64,000 nt of DNA from Chlorobium sp. N1 (GTDB lineage Bacteria > Bacteroidota > Chlorobiia > Chlorobiales > Chlorobiaceae), in the NCBI RefSeq assembly GCF_004332115.1, contig NZ_SJPA01000002.1:248001-312000 (forward strand), in the 5' to 3' direction. The notes beneath the pieces are model-generated. The model searched no databases. It was not told the origin of the DNA and saw only the letters and a list, made by a program, of their open reading frames with translations. Position numbers and translations under genes: made by a program. Of the stretch, positions 37,438-46,825 are shown one piece after another (position 1 is the stretch's first letter; each line of letters starts with the position of its first letter).

Positions 37438-37851
37438 CTACAATCTCATCTGTCCTACCAGCGATCTGAACTCCCGCCTGAACTCTTCGAGGGAGGGAAT
37501 TCCGCCGCCCCTCCGCGTATACAGCATTGCCATGACCAGCGGTCCCGGGGTGGCCGGGTCTCCTGCGTCCCGCATCTTCTCCAAAAGAAAAGGCTTCTCC
37601 AGACGGTAAGCCTCCCGCATCATCCGCTTGGCGCGATTGCGCCTTGCGGCCAGGGGCAGCGTCTTCTTGCTGACGGCGAACATTACTGAGGGGGAAGCAG
37701 GGACCGGATCCGGGACTGCTGCCGGAAAACGGTACGCAATACGGAGAAAATCACCCTTGAGGCTTTTCCCGCCCGTGAAGAGAAGCGATATCACCGCCTT
37801 CTTCCTCACTATCTCATGCCTGGGCAGAGAGTGGAGATGCGTGTTTGACAA
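37438..37851 (-). CDS. rnpA: Ribonuclease P protein component
   Basis: Protein subunit of RNase P, which matures tRNA 5' ends. 137 residues with SLPRHEIVRKKAVISLLFTGGKSL at the start of the fold and the RNA-binding signature AARRNRAKRMMREAYR (about 70-85). Start assigned to TTG 37851; no ATG or convincing ribosome site lies nearby, so the exact N-terminus is uncertain. Between rpmH (52 bases upstream) and yidD. Confidence 0.9.
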   Translation of the reverse strand: MSNTHLHSLPRHEIVRKKAVISLLFTGGKSLKGDFLRIAYRFPAAVPDPVPASPSVMFAVSKKTLPLAARRNRAKRMMREAYRLEKPFLLEKMRDAGDPATPGPLVMAMLYTRRGGGIPSLEEFRREFRSLVGQMRL

Positions 37852-37903
37852 TACCAGAAAAGCAGTTATGCATCAATGCCGGCACTGCCGGCGAAGCGAT
37901 GCG

Positions 37904-38065
37904 TTATTTGCCTGCCGTTCCCATATCGCTGCTGACGGTCAGCGAATGACGGCCTTTGGCCCTTCTTGCCGACAGGATCTTGCGGCCGTTCTTGGTCGAC
38001 ATGCGCAGCCTGAAGCCGTGCTTGTTCCTTCTTTTCCTGTTGCTGGGCTGGAATGTTCTCTTCAT
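37904..38065 (-). CDS. rpmH: 50S ribosomal protein L34
   Basis: 53-residue basic protein, [20 protein letters not shown] at its N-terminus followed by [19 protein letters not shown], the invariant L34 sequence, with a short extra tail ([14 protein letters not shown]). ATG 38065 is preceded by GGTGAGGAG at good spacing. First gene of the rpmH-rnpA-yidD-yidC unit, transcribed away from the origin. Confidence 0.97.
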   Translation of the reverse strand: MKRTFQPSNRKRRNKHGFRLRMSTKNGRKILSARRAKGRHSLTVSSDMGTAGK

Positions 38066-38519
38066 CTCTAATGGCTCCTCACCGTGTTGTAGGGATAATC
38101 TGACAAAATATCAAAATTACAGGGCGCGTAATTTAGCACAATGCACCATCATTAACAAATCCGCCGTGACACTAAATACGGAACCTCGTCACCGGCCACT
38201 CTTTCATCCTGAAGCGGCAGAAGTGAGTGGCCAGGAATGTGGACAACTTGTGGATAAAAAAAATCGGATGGGCCGCGCGCCCCGTAACTTCACGGGGAGG
38301 CGTCGCCCATAAATGTTGACAAGTTTTTGATAAAATCCAGTAAGAGTTTTTTTTAAAGCAGGTTATAATGTTGATAACATCGTGCATAACTTGGGGATCG
38401 AGGGGGTGCTTTTTCCCCTGCGGGATTCTTTTTTCTCTCCCTAAAACACTAACTTGACCTCTGCCAGATGTTGATGGGCTCTCCTAGAGGGCACCTCCCC
38501 TTTCAAACTCCCGTTTTCC
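38066..38519. other. Replication origin region upstream of dnaA (DnaA boxes)
   Basis: 454 non-coding bases between divergent rpmH and dnaA. Same-strand DnaA-box matches: TGTGGACAA (38238-38246), a perfect consensus TGTGGATAA (38249-38257), TGTTGACAA (38314-38322), TGTTGATAA (38369-38377) and a weaker CGTGCATAA (38381-38389). AT-rich runs at about 38337-38368 (TTTTTTTTAAA, GGTTATAATG) could be the unwinding element. No gene seen here. Confidence 0.8.
38114..38141 (-). promoter_or_regulatory. Candidate rpmH promoter
   Basis: On the minus strand TTGTGC (complement of 38136-38141) and TAATTT (complement of 38114-38119) with a 16-base spacer, about 49 bases before the rpmH ATG. Tentative, by eye only. 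Confidence 0.35.
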
Positions 38520-39989
38520 ATGCTTTACGCAGATACAATGACCGCTCCGGAGCAGCAGGATACCCGACAACGGAAGAACCTCTCCGTTGAACAGAAAATA
38601 TGGCAGTCCTGCCTCGACGCCATCAAGGAGCATATCAATCCGCTTGCATTCCAGACCTGGTTCTCTCCCATCCGTCCTCTTGAATACTCCGGCAACGAGC
38701 TGACCATCGAGGTACCCAGCACTTTTTTTTACGAGTGGATAGAGGAGCACTACTCCCAGTACCTCAAGGAGGCGCTTCGTGATGTGATCGGATCCGAAGC
38801 CCGGCTGATGTACTCCATCGTCATGGACAAGTCGCAGGGACAGCCTGTCACCATGCAGCTCCCTCCCCAGAACCCCCCTGTCGACAAGAAGAAGGAGGCT
38901 GCTGCCCGGGAGGAGAACAGGGCCGAAGAGGAGTTCCGAAGGGATGTCGAGCGCTTCGAGACGCACCTGAACACCAAATACACCTTCGACACCCTCATCA
39001 GGGGCGACTGCAACTCGCTGGCGTTCGCGGCGGCAAAGTCCGTCGCCCAGAACCCCGGCCAGAACGCCTTCAACCCGCTCGTCATCTACGGCGGCGTGGG
39101 ACTCGGCAAGACGCACATCATGCAGGCCATCGGCAATACGGTCCGCGAGAACCACGAAGGTTCGAAAGTGCTCTATGTCTCCAGCGAGAAATTCGCGATC
39201 GACTTCGTCAATGCGATCCAGAACGGCAAGATCCAGGAGTTCTCCTCTTTCTACCGCAACATCGACGTCCTCATCATCGACGACATCCAGTTCTTCTCCG
39301 GCAAGGAGAAGACCCAGGAGGAAATCTTCCACATATTCAATACGCTCCACCAGTCGAACAAGCAGATCATCCTCTCGGCCGACCGTCCCATCAAGGACAT
39401 CAAGGGAATCGAGGACCGGCTGATTTCACGCTTCAACTGGGGACTCTCCGCCGACATCCAGCCGCCAGACTACGAAACCCGCAAGGCCATCATCCTCAGC
39501 AAGCTTCACCAGAGCGGGGTGAATTTCGACGAGAACGTCATCGAGTTCATTGCCAACAACATCACCGACAACGTCCGCGAACTCGAAGGCTGCATCGTGA
39601 AACTTCTTGCGGCCCAGTCGCTCGACAAGCGGGAGATCGATTTGCAGTTCACCAAGTCGACCCTCAAGGACATCATTCGCCACACAACCAAGCAGCTGAA
39701 CCTCGATACGATCGAAAAGGCCGTCTGCGAGTATTTCTCCATCACATCGAACGACCTGAAGGGAAAATCGAAGAAAAAGGAGATCGCCGTCGGACGCCAG
39801 ATGGCGATGTACCTCTCGAAACAGATGACCGATTCGTCGCTCAAGACGATCGGGCTGCATTTCGGCGGGCGTGACCATTCAACGGTCATCCACGCCATCA
39901 ATACGATCGGCAGGAAAGTGGAAGGCGGCGGCGAAGAGCGGGGCAAAATCGACGAAATCCGCCGGAGAATCGAGATAATATCAATGTAA
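38520..39989 (+). CDS. dnaA: Chromosomal replication initiator DnaA
   Basis: AAA+ initiator that binds DnaA boxes and opens oriC. 489 residues: domain I (about 20-105, [21 protein letters not shown]), variable linker (about 110-148), ATPase with Walker A GGVGLGKT (191-198) and Walker B LIIDD (251-255), sensor II region, and domain IV with the DNA-binding signature [14 protein letters not shown] 38520 is used; ATG 38538 is an alternative and neither has a ribosome site. Flanked by DnaA boxes on both sides, which suggests autoregulation. Confidence 0.97.
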   Translation: MLYADTMTAPEQQDTRQRKNLSVEQKIWQSCLDAIKEHINPLAFQTWFSPIRPLEYSGNELTIEVPSTFFYEWIEEHYSQYLKEALRDVIGSEARLMYSIVMDKSQGQPVTMQLPPQNPPVDKKKEAAAREENRAEEEFRRDVERFETHLNTKYTFDTLIRGDCNSLAFAAAKSVAQNPGQNAFNPLVIYGGVGLGKTHIMQAIGNTVRENHEGSKVLYVSSEKFAIDFVNAIQNGKIQEFSSFYRNIDVLIIDDIQFFSGKEKTQEEIFHIFNTLHQSNKQIILSADRPIKDIKGIEDRLISRFNWGLSADIQPPDYETRKAIILSKLHQSGVNFDENVIEFIANNITDNVRELEGCIVKLLAAQSLDKREIDLQFTKSTLKDIIRHTTKQLNLDTIEKAVCEYFSITSNDLKGKSKKKEIAVGRQMAMYLSKQMTDSSLKTIGLHFGGRDHSTVIHAINTIGRKVEGGGEERGKIDEIRRRIEIISM

Positions 39990-40006
39990 CCGGCCCTTCC
40001 CGTCGG

Positions 40007-40139
40007 TGTTGACAGAATGTTGAAACACTGTTGGTGGAATATGGAAAACAGCCAGGCTGTCCACACATTTCCGAAAGGCTCAAAACCATCAACAAAGAAT
40101 ACACATCCAGGACCACCCCAAACCAACAGGTTGTCAACA
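40007..40139. other. DnaA-box cluster downstream of dnaA
   Basis: The 283-base dnaA-dnaN gap holds TGTTGACAG (40007-40015, plus), TGTGGACAG on the minus strand (40057-40065) and TGTTGACAA on the minus strand (40131-40139), with AT-rich sequence further on (about 40160-40272). Together with the cluster upstream of dnaA this looks like the second half of a two-part origin. The gap should also hold the dnaN promoter; I could not fix one. Confidence 0.6.
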
Positions 40140-40272
40140 GCGAAAAGGGAATTCTGAAAACCGGTAAAAACTTAATATTCAGTACGTTAGAGTAGTAGTT
40201 CGGAGAGTTGTCAAGATATCAACACCCTCTACAGCAACAACAGCCTTCTTTTTTAAAAATCTCAAACAGTAA

Positions 40273-41409
40273 ATGTTGGACCAGATGAAATTGACCTCCT
40301 CAATCCGGCAGCTGCAGGATGCAGTCAGCAAAGTTGCCCAGGCCATTCCTGCTAAATCGATCGACCAGCGTTTCGAGAACATCAACCTCTCCATAGAACC
40401 TGGCGAGCTGACGCTGTTTGCTTCGGATGGAGAGGTTTCCATCACTGCCAAAAGCGGCGTTGAAACCCAGGACAGCGGAAACATCGGTATCCGGGCAAGG
40501 ACCCTGCAGGATTTTCTCCGCAGCATGTACGATACCTCCGTCGTGTTTACGATCGAACGCCAGGAGATCAGTGACCATGGTACTGTCAGCATTTCCACCG
40601 ACAAGGGACGTTACCGGATTCCCTGCCTTTTCCAGGGAAAACCTGAAAAACAGGACAAGAACTATGACATCTCCATTGAAATGGAGACCTCGGAAATGCT
40701 CGATCTCATCCAGAAGACTACGTTTGCCTGCAGCGTCGACGGTATGCGTCCCGCAATGATGGGTGTGCTTTTCGAACTCGAGGGAAGCGTCATCACCGCT
40801 GTGGCGACCGACGGTCACCGTCTGGTACGGTGCCGCAAGGCTTCATCGGTTGAGATGGCTGAAAAAAACAAGGTCGTCGTTCCCGCCCGGGTGCTCTCCA
40901 TCCTGCAGAAGCTCGCCCAGACCGAGTCGGTGACCATGCAGTTCGACAGCGAGCGGAAGTTCGTCCGTTTCATTTCTGGAAGTGTAGTCCTTGATGCCGC
41001 TCTCATCGTCGAACCTTATCCGAATTACGAGGCGGTCATTCCGGTAGAGCACGACAGGAATCTCATCATCAACCGCTCGGTGATCTATGATTCGGTCCGC
41101 CGTGTCGGACGCTTCTCGAGTATCGGCGACGTCAAGATCGTCCTCGAAGGCCAGTCGATGAAGATCATGGCAGAGAACACCAATGAGGGTGAGTCCGCAC
41201 AGGAAGAGCTTGCCTGCGAGTTCATGGGTGAGGATATCGCGATCGGATTCAATTCGCGCTTCATCGAAGCCGCACTGGCCCATCTCGACGAAAACGAGAT
41301 CAAGATCGAGCTGAAGAGCCCTACGACCGCTGTCATTTTCCGGCCCCACGGCGAAGAGGAGAACGATAATCTGATCATTCTCGTCATGCCGGTCCGCATC
41401 AACAACTGA
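40273..41409 (+). CDS. dnaN: DNA polymerase III beta subunit (sliding clamp)
   Basis: Ring-shaped processivity clamp. 378 residues in three similar domains, each with the clamp fold; typical segments are NINLSIEPGELTLFASDGEVSI, GRYRIPCLFQG, MMGVLFELEG followed by ATDGHRLV, and the C-terminal FNSRFIEAAL and VIFRPHGEEENDNLIILVMPVR region. Start taken as ATG 40273; ATG 40285 (MKLTSS) resembles the common MKFxxS start and may be the real one. Confidence 0.96.
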   Translation: MLDQMKLTSSIRQLQDAVSKVAQAIPAKSIDQRFENINLSIEPGELTLFASDGEVSITAKSGVETQDSGNIGIRARTLQDFLRSMYDTSVVFTIERQEISDHGTVSISTDKGRYRIPCLFQGKPEKQDKNYDISIEMETSEMLDLIQKTTFACSVDGMRPAMMGVLFELEGSVITAVATDGHRLVRCRKASSVEMAEKNKVVVPARVLSILQKLAQTESVTMQFDSERKFVRFISGSVVLDAALIVEPYPNYEAVIPVEHDRNLIINRSVIYDSVRRVGRFSSIGDVKIVLEGQSMKIMAENTNEGESAQEELACEFMGEDIAIGFNSRFIEAALAHLDENEIKIELKSPTTAVIFRPHGEEENDNLIILVMPVRINN

Positions 41410-41421
41410 GCCGCATTCCGG

Positions 41422-41453
41422 AAAGCCGGCTGCAATCAGCGGCCGGCTTTTTT
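41422..41453 (+). terminator. Rho-independent terminator after dnaN
   Basis: Stem AAAGCCGGC/GCCGGCTTT (41422-41430 and 41442-41450), 11-base loop, running into TTTTTT (41448-41453). It sits 13 bases past the dnaN stop and 30 bases before recF, so it may attenuate read-through into recF. Confidence 0.85.
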
Positions 41454-41482
41454 CTTGCCCTCCCCAAATTGAGGTACGCTCA

Positions 41483-42592
41483 TTGAGGCTCAGGAACATA
41501 CAGCTGGAGAACTTCAGGAACCACCGTTCCCTCGCTTTTGCACCCGAAGAAGGAATCACGGTGCTTTTCGGGCCAAACGGATCGGGCAAGACCTCGGTTC
41601 TTGAAGCCGTCCATTTCTGTGCGTTGACTAAAAGCCTTCTTGGCTCACCGGAGTCGGAATGCGTGAGGTTTACGGACGAGTATTTTCTTCTTTCCTCTAC
41701 TTTCGAGAGTACAAGGGGATCGGGATTGGAGGTGAGGGTTTCATTCGGAAAAGAGAGGGGGAAGCAGATCAGCCTGAACCGGAACGAGGTCAGGCCGTTT
41801 TCGGCGCATGTCGGAACCATTCCCTGCATCACCTTTTCTCCGCCTGAAACCGCCATCGTCAGTGGTTCGCCCGGCGAGAGGAGGCGTTTCATCGACAATG
41901 CGGCATCCCAGTCCGACAGGCGGTACCTCGAAGAGCTTCTCGACTACCGGAGGGTTCTGCAGCAGCGCAACGCGCTCCTGCAGCAGCTGGACTCACCGAG
42001 TGCCTCAAACGGCGAGATGCTCGATCTCTGGAGTGAGAACCTTGCCGATCTTGCCGCCGCCATCACGCTTAGAAGGATCGATTTCCTCAGGAACCTGTCC
42101 CACTATTTCGAGCCGCTTCAAGAAAGCCTGGCCGATGGCGGCAGCCACTCGGTCGTTTACCGTTCTTCTTTCGGAACCATTGAGGAGGGTCTCTCTCGCG
42201 ACGATCTTCGCCGCCGATTTTTGAAGAGGCTTATGGACACGCGTCGCCAAGAGATGATGCGAGGCCAGACGATGTCGGGTCCGCATCGCGACGATCTTCT
42301 CTTCATCTCAAATGGAAAGGAGATAAAAAAGTATGGTTCACAGGGACAGCAGCGGGCATTTCTTATCAGCCTCAAGCTCGCGCTCTTCCGCTACTTCAGC
42401 GAGCGCCTACCGGAGAGCCCCATCTGCCTTTTTGACGATATGTTCAGTGAACTTGACCAGCACCGTACGGCACAAATATTCAGGATCCTCGAAAAGTGCG
42501 GCCAGACCATCGTCACCACGACGGACGGAGGGCTCGGTCCCGACTATACGGCCGTTGATGTAACCTCTCTTCCGGGTTATACTGAGGGCTGA
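41483..42592 (+). CDS. recF: DNA replication/repair protein RecF
   Basis: SMC-like ABC ATPase that loads RecA at gaps. 369 residues: Walker A GPNGSGKT (30-37), N-terminal NIQLENFRNH, FSPPETAIVSGSPGERRRFID, the signature KKYGSQGQQRAFLISLKLA and Walker B ICLFDDMFSELD. Starts with TTG at 41483; GAGG lies eight bases upstream and the family begins right at this residue (MRLRxIxLENFRN). Follows dnaN after the terminator; 2 bases before the DciA-like gene. Confidence 0.95.
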   Translation: MRLRNIQLENFRNHRSLAFAPEEGITVLFGPNGSGKTSVLEAVHFCALTKSLLGSPESECVRFTDEYFLLSSTFESTRGSGLEVRVSFGKERGKQISLNRNEVRPFSAHVGTIPCITFSPPETAIVSGSPGERRRFIDNAASQSDRRYLEELLDYRRVLQQRNALLQQLDSPSASNGEMLDLWSENLADLAAAITLRRIDFLRNLSHYFEPLQESLADGGSHSVVYRSSFGTIEEGLSRDDLRRRFLKRLMDTRRQEMMRGQTMSGPHRDDLLFISNGKEIKKYGSQGQQRAFLISLKLALFRYFSERLPESPICLFDDMFSELDQHRTAQIFRILEKCGQTIVTTTDGGLGPDYTAVDVTSLPGYTEG

Positions 42593-42594
42593 GC

Positions 42595-42888
42595 ATGGCA
42601 AGAACGAGAAACCCGAAAATCTTTGCCTCCATTGCGGGCGACCTCTACCGTGAACTCGGCATGCAGGAGGCGTTTCTCCAGTTCAAGGCGCTGGAAGCCT
42701 GGGATGGTGTTGTCGGACCGGCCATTGCAAGGGTGACCTCCGTCGAGCGTTTTACCGATGGCTGTCTCTTCGTCAGGGTACGCAACGCATCATGGCGAAT
42801 GGAGCTGAATTACCGAAAGGGGGATATTGCCCGTCAGCTTAATGATGTGCTTGAAAAACCCCTGGTCAGGGAAATTATTTTCCGCTGA
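42595..42888 (+). CDS. DciA-like (DUF721) replicative-helicase loader
   Basis: 97-residue DUF721 protein. Central block ALEAWDGVVGPAIARVTSVERFTDGCLFVRVRNASWRMEL (given as AWDGVVGPAIARVT, then DGCLFVRVRNASWRMEL) matches the W-x-x-V-G-x-x-I-A-x-H/V-T ... L-x-V-x-V-x-x-x-x-W-x-x-E-L pattern of DciA, the ancestral helicase-loading partner of DnaB. The place behind dnaA-dnaN-recF supports this. Starts two bases after the recF stop. Confidence 0.82.
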   Translation: MARTRNPKIFASIAGDLYRELGMQEAFLQFKALEAWDGVVGPAIARVTSVERFTDGCLFVRVRNASWRMELNYRKGDIARQLNDVLEKPLVREIIFR

Positions 42889-42900
42889 ATTTTTTTCGCG

Positions 42901-42984
42901 CCCCCTTCGGGGGAGTATGTTTCTAAACAGCTCCCCGGCCGCATGAACGGCGAAAGCCCTCCGTTATCGCATGAAGGGCTTTCG
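42901..42984. terminator. Hairpins between convergent DciA-like and flavodiiron genes
   Basis: Two inverted repeats: CCCCC-TTC-GGGGG type (42901-42913), and CGAAAGCCCT/AGGGCTTTCG (42951-42960 and 42975-42984) with a 14-base loop, followed by TTTCG on the plus strand. Position between converging genes suggests a bidirectional terminator, with weak T tracts. Confidence 0.6.
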
Positions 42985-43012
42985 TTTCGATGGATCTGGG
43001 GCTGTTTTCTCT

Positions 43013-44236
43013 TCAGATGTTGCAGCTCAGTTTGTACATCTCGATCATCTTTTCCGCATAGGCTTTTCCGAAGTCCATGCATGCCGCGAACTCCTCTTCG
43101 TGCGGCTTGAATTTTACCATCATGTTCTGCTCGAACACTTTGAGCTTGAGCATCGTGAAGTTTCCCTCGATCATCTTCGAGGCTTCGCCGCTCCAGCCGT
43201 ATGAGCCGAATGCGGCTCCCAGCTTGCCCTTGTCCCGAATGGGGTTGATGGCGCCGAAGAAACCGTAGATCTGCGGCAGGATGTTCTGGTTGATGGTCGG
43301 TGAGCCGAGGATGATGCCGGAGGCATGGGCGATCTTTTCCTCAAGCTTCGAGAAATGCATATGCTCAATGTCGCAGACGTCGACAGTGAAGTCGCACGAC
43401 TGCTTCAGCCCCTCGGCAATCTTGTTGGCCAGGAGTGCCGTGTTCTCGTAGGCCGAAACGTAGGCGATGAGGATGTTCTTCTCGTTCGGTAGTGCGATGG
43501 CGCCCGTCGCGTAACGCTGCGACATCTCCACATATTTCTGCCAGTTCTTGCGCAGGATCGGGCCGTGTCCGGGGCAGATCACGGAAATGTCAAGCGGCTT
43601 GATCTTCTCGATCGCCTGGAGCATGTATTTGCTGAAGGGGCGGAGGATTGCGTCGAAGTAGTAAGTGAAGGCGTCGTCGAAATCCCCGACCTCGTCGTCG
43701 TACATCTTCTCATTGCAGAAGTGCGAGCCGAACGAGTCGCAGGTGAAGAGTACCCGCTCTTCCTCGAGCCAGGTATAGATGGTGTCGGGCCAGTGGAGGT
43801 TCGGTGCATTGATGAAGTGCAGCGTCTTGTTGCCGAGATCGAGCGTGTCGCCCGTCTTGACTGCAAGCGAACGGAAGTCGTGTCCGGTCTGGTCTCGGAG
43901 GAATTTCAGTGCGTTTCCGCTGCCGACCACCGTGGCGTTCGGAGCGACCTTCAGCAGGTTCGCCACGTTGCCGGAATGGTCGGGTTCGGTATGGTCGACG
44001 ATGATGTACTCAATCTCGGCCGGATCGCAGACCTGCTTGATCTTGGCCTGGTATTCCGGCCAGAATTTCTCCTTCGTCGTCTCAACGATGGTTTTCTTGT
44101 CCGCATTGATGAAGTAGGAGTTGTAGGTCGTGCCGTACTTGGTCTCCATCACGATGTCGAAGGTGATGAGGCCTGGATCGAGCACGCCGATCCATGTGAC
44201 GCTCTGGCTGACGGGGAGGATATTGTTGTCTTTCAT
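43013..44236 (-). CDS. Flavodiiron protein (oxygen/NO reductase)
   Basis: Class A flavodiiron protein: a diiron beta-lactamase-like domain plus flavodoxin. From ATG 44236 it has 407 residues; the metal ligands are H82, E84, D86, H87 (HTEPDH), H148 (NLHWPD), D167 (CDSFG) and H224 (CPGHGP), the full set. The flavodoxin part (about 248-395) has [12 protein letters not shown] and [11 protein letters not shown] plus [10 protein letters not shown]. It should reduce oxygen to water, or NO, as a protective system in an anaerobe. The longer frame to 44335 overlaps polB and was not used. Confidence 0.93.
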   Translation of the reverse strand: MKDNNILPVSQSVTWIGVLDPGLITFDIVMETKYGTTYNSYFINADKKTIVETTKEKFWPEYQAKIKQVCDPAEIEYIIVDHTEPDHSGNVANLLKVAPNATVVGSGNALKFLRDQTGHDFRSLAVKTGDTLDLGNKTLHFINAPNLHWPDTIYTWLEEERVLFTCDSFGSHFCNEKMYDDEVGDFDDAFTYYFDAILRPFSKYMLQAIEKIKPLDISVICPGHGPILRKNWQKYVEMSQRYATGAIALPNEKNILIAYVSAYENTALLANKIAEGLKQSCDFTVDVCDIEHMHFSKLEEKIAHASGIILGSPTINQNILPQIYGFFGAINPIRDKGKLGAAFGSYGWSGEASKMIEGNFTMLKLKVFEQNMMVKFKPHEEEFAACMDFGKAYAEKMIEMYKLSCNI

Positions 44237-44312
44237 AGGTTTATCGGGTGTTGGGTGATTTGTTGATACATGTACTACGCTTTTTCGTGCGCCCATCGTT
44301 CCCCCGTGGCGT

Positions 44313-46694
44313 CTACTTGCTTTCTCCAGGTTCAAGGATCAGCTCCTGCAGCTCGATACCCTCCGGTGAGAACGAGAAGAGGGTGTCGTCAGAAAAGATC
44401 GTGCTGTAGTCCTGGGGTTTGAAGAAGGGCATGAACTTCTGGCTGTATTCGTCAAGCCGTTTCAGGTAGAACGAGGTATTCTCGTCGGGTTTGTCTGCAC
44501 GCCATTCGACGGCCGTCTTTCCCCGGTCGCTGGCGGCGCCGCCCTGGCCGCTTCCGGCTATATAGTATGTGATCCGATCACCTTTCGACACCGGGATCTT
44601 TGCACGGATTGCGGTTTCATAGGTGATCGATTTCGAGCGCTTGCCCGATGCGACGTCTTCACGGTACTGTTCAAGTGAGCTTTTCATACTCTCGGTGCGT
44701 GAAAAATCAGTAATATCGAGCTCATGATTCAGGATCTTGTTCCGGTATTCCCGGTAGAGCTCGTGCAGTCCGCTGATGTCTTCGGAGAGCAGTTTTTCGA
44801 AGCCTCGCCTGATGAAGTCCCTGCCGAACTTCTCCCCGCTCCGGCTGGTCAATGATGAGCCTTTCAGCTTCATCACCCCGTCGTAGTCGAGAAGCGCATA
44901 GTTCTTCTTCAGGTAGGAGATCATTTTTCGGAACCTCCCGTCGAAGCCGATATTGATGCCCTCCGGCATGAGTTCCGACACTTCCTTGACCAGGGCCCGT
45001 TCTTCCTCCTCGGTCCTGACGTCATCCGGGGGTATGAAGAGGATTCCGTCAGTGTCGACTTCGATGATGCGGCATCCCCTTGTTTCGAACTCCCGTATCA
45101 TTTTTCTCGCGATCGACTGCCCGGTGGAGGTTACCCGATCGGCCTCGTCGAAGTCGTTGAACAAACCTCCGCTGAAGCCGAGGTACCCGTACATGGCGTT
45201 GATGAGGATCTTGAACGAGCCCTGCATTGCATCGTAATTGGCTGCCAGGGAGTCGTTCCCCTTTTTCTTCTCATCGGTGGCAAGGGCCTTGGTCTTGAGT
45301 CTCAGGTCCCTGAGGTCTCCAAGGACTCCCGGAAACACTTTCAGGCCGTCGCTTTTAGGACAGACGTTATAGGAGAGCATGATGGAAGGGTAGAGCGATT
45401 CCACATCGGCATAGACGATGGGTCCGAGCACGCCCTTCCGGAAGACCTCGGTGTATCCTCCTGCATGCTGCTGGCCGAGGGTTGGGCGGGGGATGGAGTG
45501 TTTCTTGCGGAGGTACTCTCTGATGAAGAGGGCTTCGATCTTCGCCGCCTGCCCGATCCTTGCCGTCATGGCATAGGTGTAGGGGAGCATCTGGGAGAGG
45601 TAGAAACTGCTTCCGGACAGGAGGTTTGAAAGCGCTCTTGTCTCACGGACATCGTCGAGCGCATAGGCAAGCAGGCGGTCGTCCCTGTCTCTCCACAGCC
45701 CTGCGATGTCGCTGTAGTCGATATAGGTCCTGTCTTCTGAAGCGAAGCCGAAGTGCCTGGCCACGGCTTTCAGTCCGTAGCTCTGCATAGAGCGCTTGCC
45801 GATGTCGTAGGTCTGGACCTGGAACAGGGTGTCGATGACATGGCGTCCCGGTATGTCGTAGAAAGGATAGTCGATCGTCCGTTCGGCAAAGCGTATGCTT
45901 GCGGGATAGGTTTTCGGGAGCGTCCCGTCCCTTCCGATCGCGAAGGGAATCCGATGCAGTTCACAGCGCGCCTGGATGTAAGGGAGATCGAAACTGAAAA
46001 TATTGTGACCCTCTATCACGTCGGGATCTTTCTCCCTGATGATTTTTACCATCTCTTCGAGAAGATCCTTCTCCGTTCTATCTCTCGAGTGTATGGCCAG
46101 CTCCCATCCCCTGTTGTCGGACATGGAGATGATGATGATTTCGTCTTCACCGATCCCCCTCCCTTTCTTTGCGGGCCGCGAAGGATCATAGAGCGTTTCG
46201 ATGTCAAGCTGCATGCGGTAGAGTTCATCGAAAACCATTCCCTTGAAGAACGTCTTTCCCGTCTGCATCATATACTGCGTTACCGCATCGCCTCTGCTGT
46301 ATACATTCTGGATAACTTCAAGCCCACCACCACCTGCATCAGTAGCATTTTCTGAATCGTTTGTTTCCGGCTTTCGTCCTGCAAGGTGATCGAGAGCTCC
46401 CCTTGAGCTTTTCATGTTTCGGAATATGGCGAGACTGCGGTAGTGGTTGTTTCCTTCCAGCTGCACCAGCCAGTATTTGCTCCCATCCTGAGGGACATAG
46501 CCATCCAGTAGCGACTGGTCCGTCATGAAGAAGAACGGATAAAACGGTTCGTCATGGGCTGTGACTCCGTCCCTTGTGCGGTTGAAAAGTCTGATATGGG
46601 TGTCGGAAAGCTGGTAGGCCCCGACTATTCTCTCTTCCTTGTCCTTTCCGAACAGGAGTCCGTTGTTCAGTATGTCGCTGACTATCGTTTCCAT
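44313..46694 (-). CDS. polB: Family B DNA polymerase
   Basis: 793-residue B-family polymerase with 3'-5' exonuclease. Exo I QLDIETL (D164, E166), Exo [16 protein letters not shown] (227-240), Exo III YALDD (344-348); polymerase motif [13 protein letters not shown] (D430), motif B K495xxxNxMYG (KILINAMYG) and motif C DTDG (547-550). All catalytic residues are intact. Family-B enzymes are scattered in bacteria (E. coli Pol II acts in damage repair and replication restart); which group this one belongs to needs a tree. Lies after mnmG and parS on the minus strand. Confidence 0.93.
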   Translation of the reverse strand: METIVSDILNNGLLFGKDKEERIVGAYQLSDTHIRLFNRTRDGVTAHDEPFYPFFFMTDQSLLDGYVPQDGSKYWLVQLEGNNHYRSLAIFRNMKSSRGALDHLAGRKPETNDSENATDAGGGGLEVIQNVYSRGDAVTQYMMQTGKTFFKGMVFDELYRMQLDIETLYDPSRPAKKGRGIGEDEIIIISMSDNRGWELAIHSRDRTEKDLLEEMVKIIREKDPDVIEGHNIFSFDLPYIQARCELHRIPFAIGRDGTLPKTYPASIRFAERTIDYPFYDIPGRHVIDTLFQVQTYDIGKRSMQSYGLKAVARHFGFASEDRTYIDYSDIAGLWRDRDDRLLAYALDDVRETRALSNLLSGSSFYLSQMLPYTYAMTARIGQAAKIEALFIREYLRKKHSIPRPTLGQQHAGGYTEVFRKGVLGPIVYADVESLYPSIMLSYNVCPKSDGLKVFPGVLGDLRDLRLKTKALATDEKKKGNDSLAANYDAMQGSFKILINAMYGYLGFSGGLFNDFDEADRVTSTGQSIARKMIREFETRGCRIIEVDTDGILFIPPDDVRTEEEERALVKEVSELMPEGINIGFDGRFRKMISYLKKNYALLDYDGVMKLKGSSLTSRSGEKFGRDFIRRGFEKLLSEDISGLHELYREYRNKILNHELDITDFSRTESMKSSLEQYREDVASGKRSKSITYETAIRAKIPVSKGDRITYYIAGSGQGGAASDRGKTAVEWRADKPDENTSFYLKRLDEYSQKFMPFFKPQDYSTIFSDDTLFSFSPEGIELQELILEPGESK

Positions 46695-46783
46695 ACGGTC
46701 GTTCTCTGTTTCTGCTTTGCCGCCCCTCCCTGCAAGGGATTTTCTGCGGACATCAGCCTCATAACGGTTTTGTTGTGGTGCAA

Positions 46784-46815
46784 TGTTTCACGTGGAACAT
46801 GTTCCACGTGAAACA
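46784..46815. other. Tandem parS centromere sites forming a 32-bp palindrome
   Basis: TGTTTCACGTGGAACA (46784-46799) immediately followed by TGTTCCACGTGAAACA (46800-46815). Each half is a 16-bp match to the bacterial parS consensus (TGTTtCACGTGaAACA) with one departure, and each is the exact reverse complement of the other. Located in the 131-base mnmG-polB gap, about 7-8 kb from dnaA. Confidence 0.92.
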
Positions 46816-46825
46816 TTTCCGTCGG

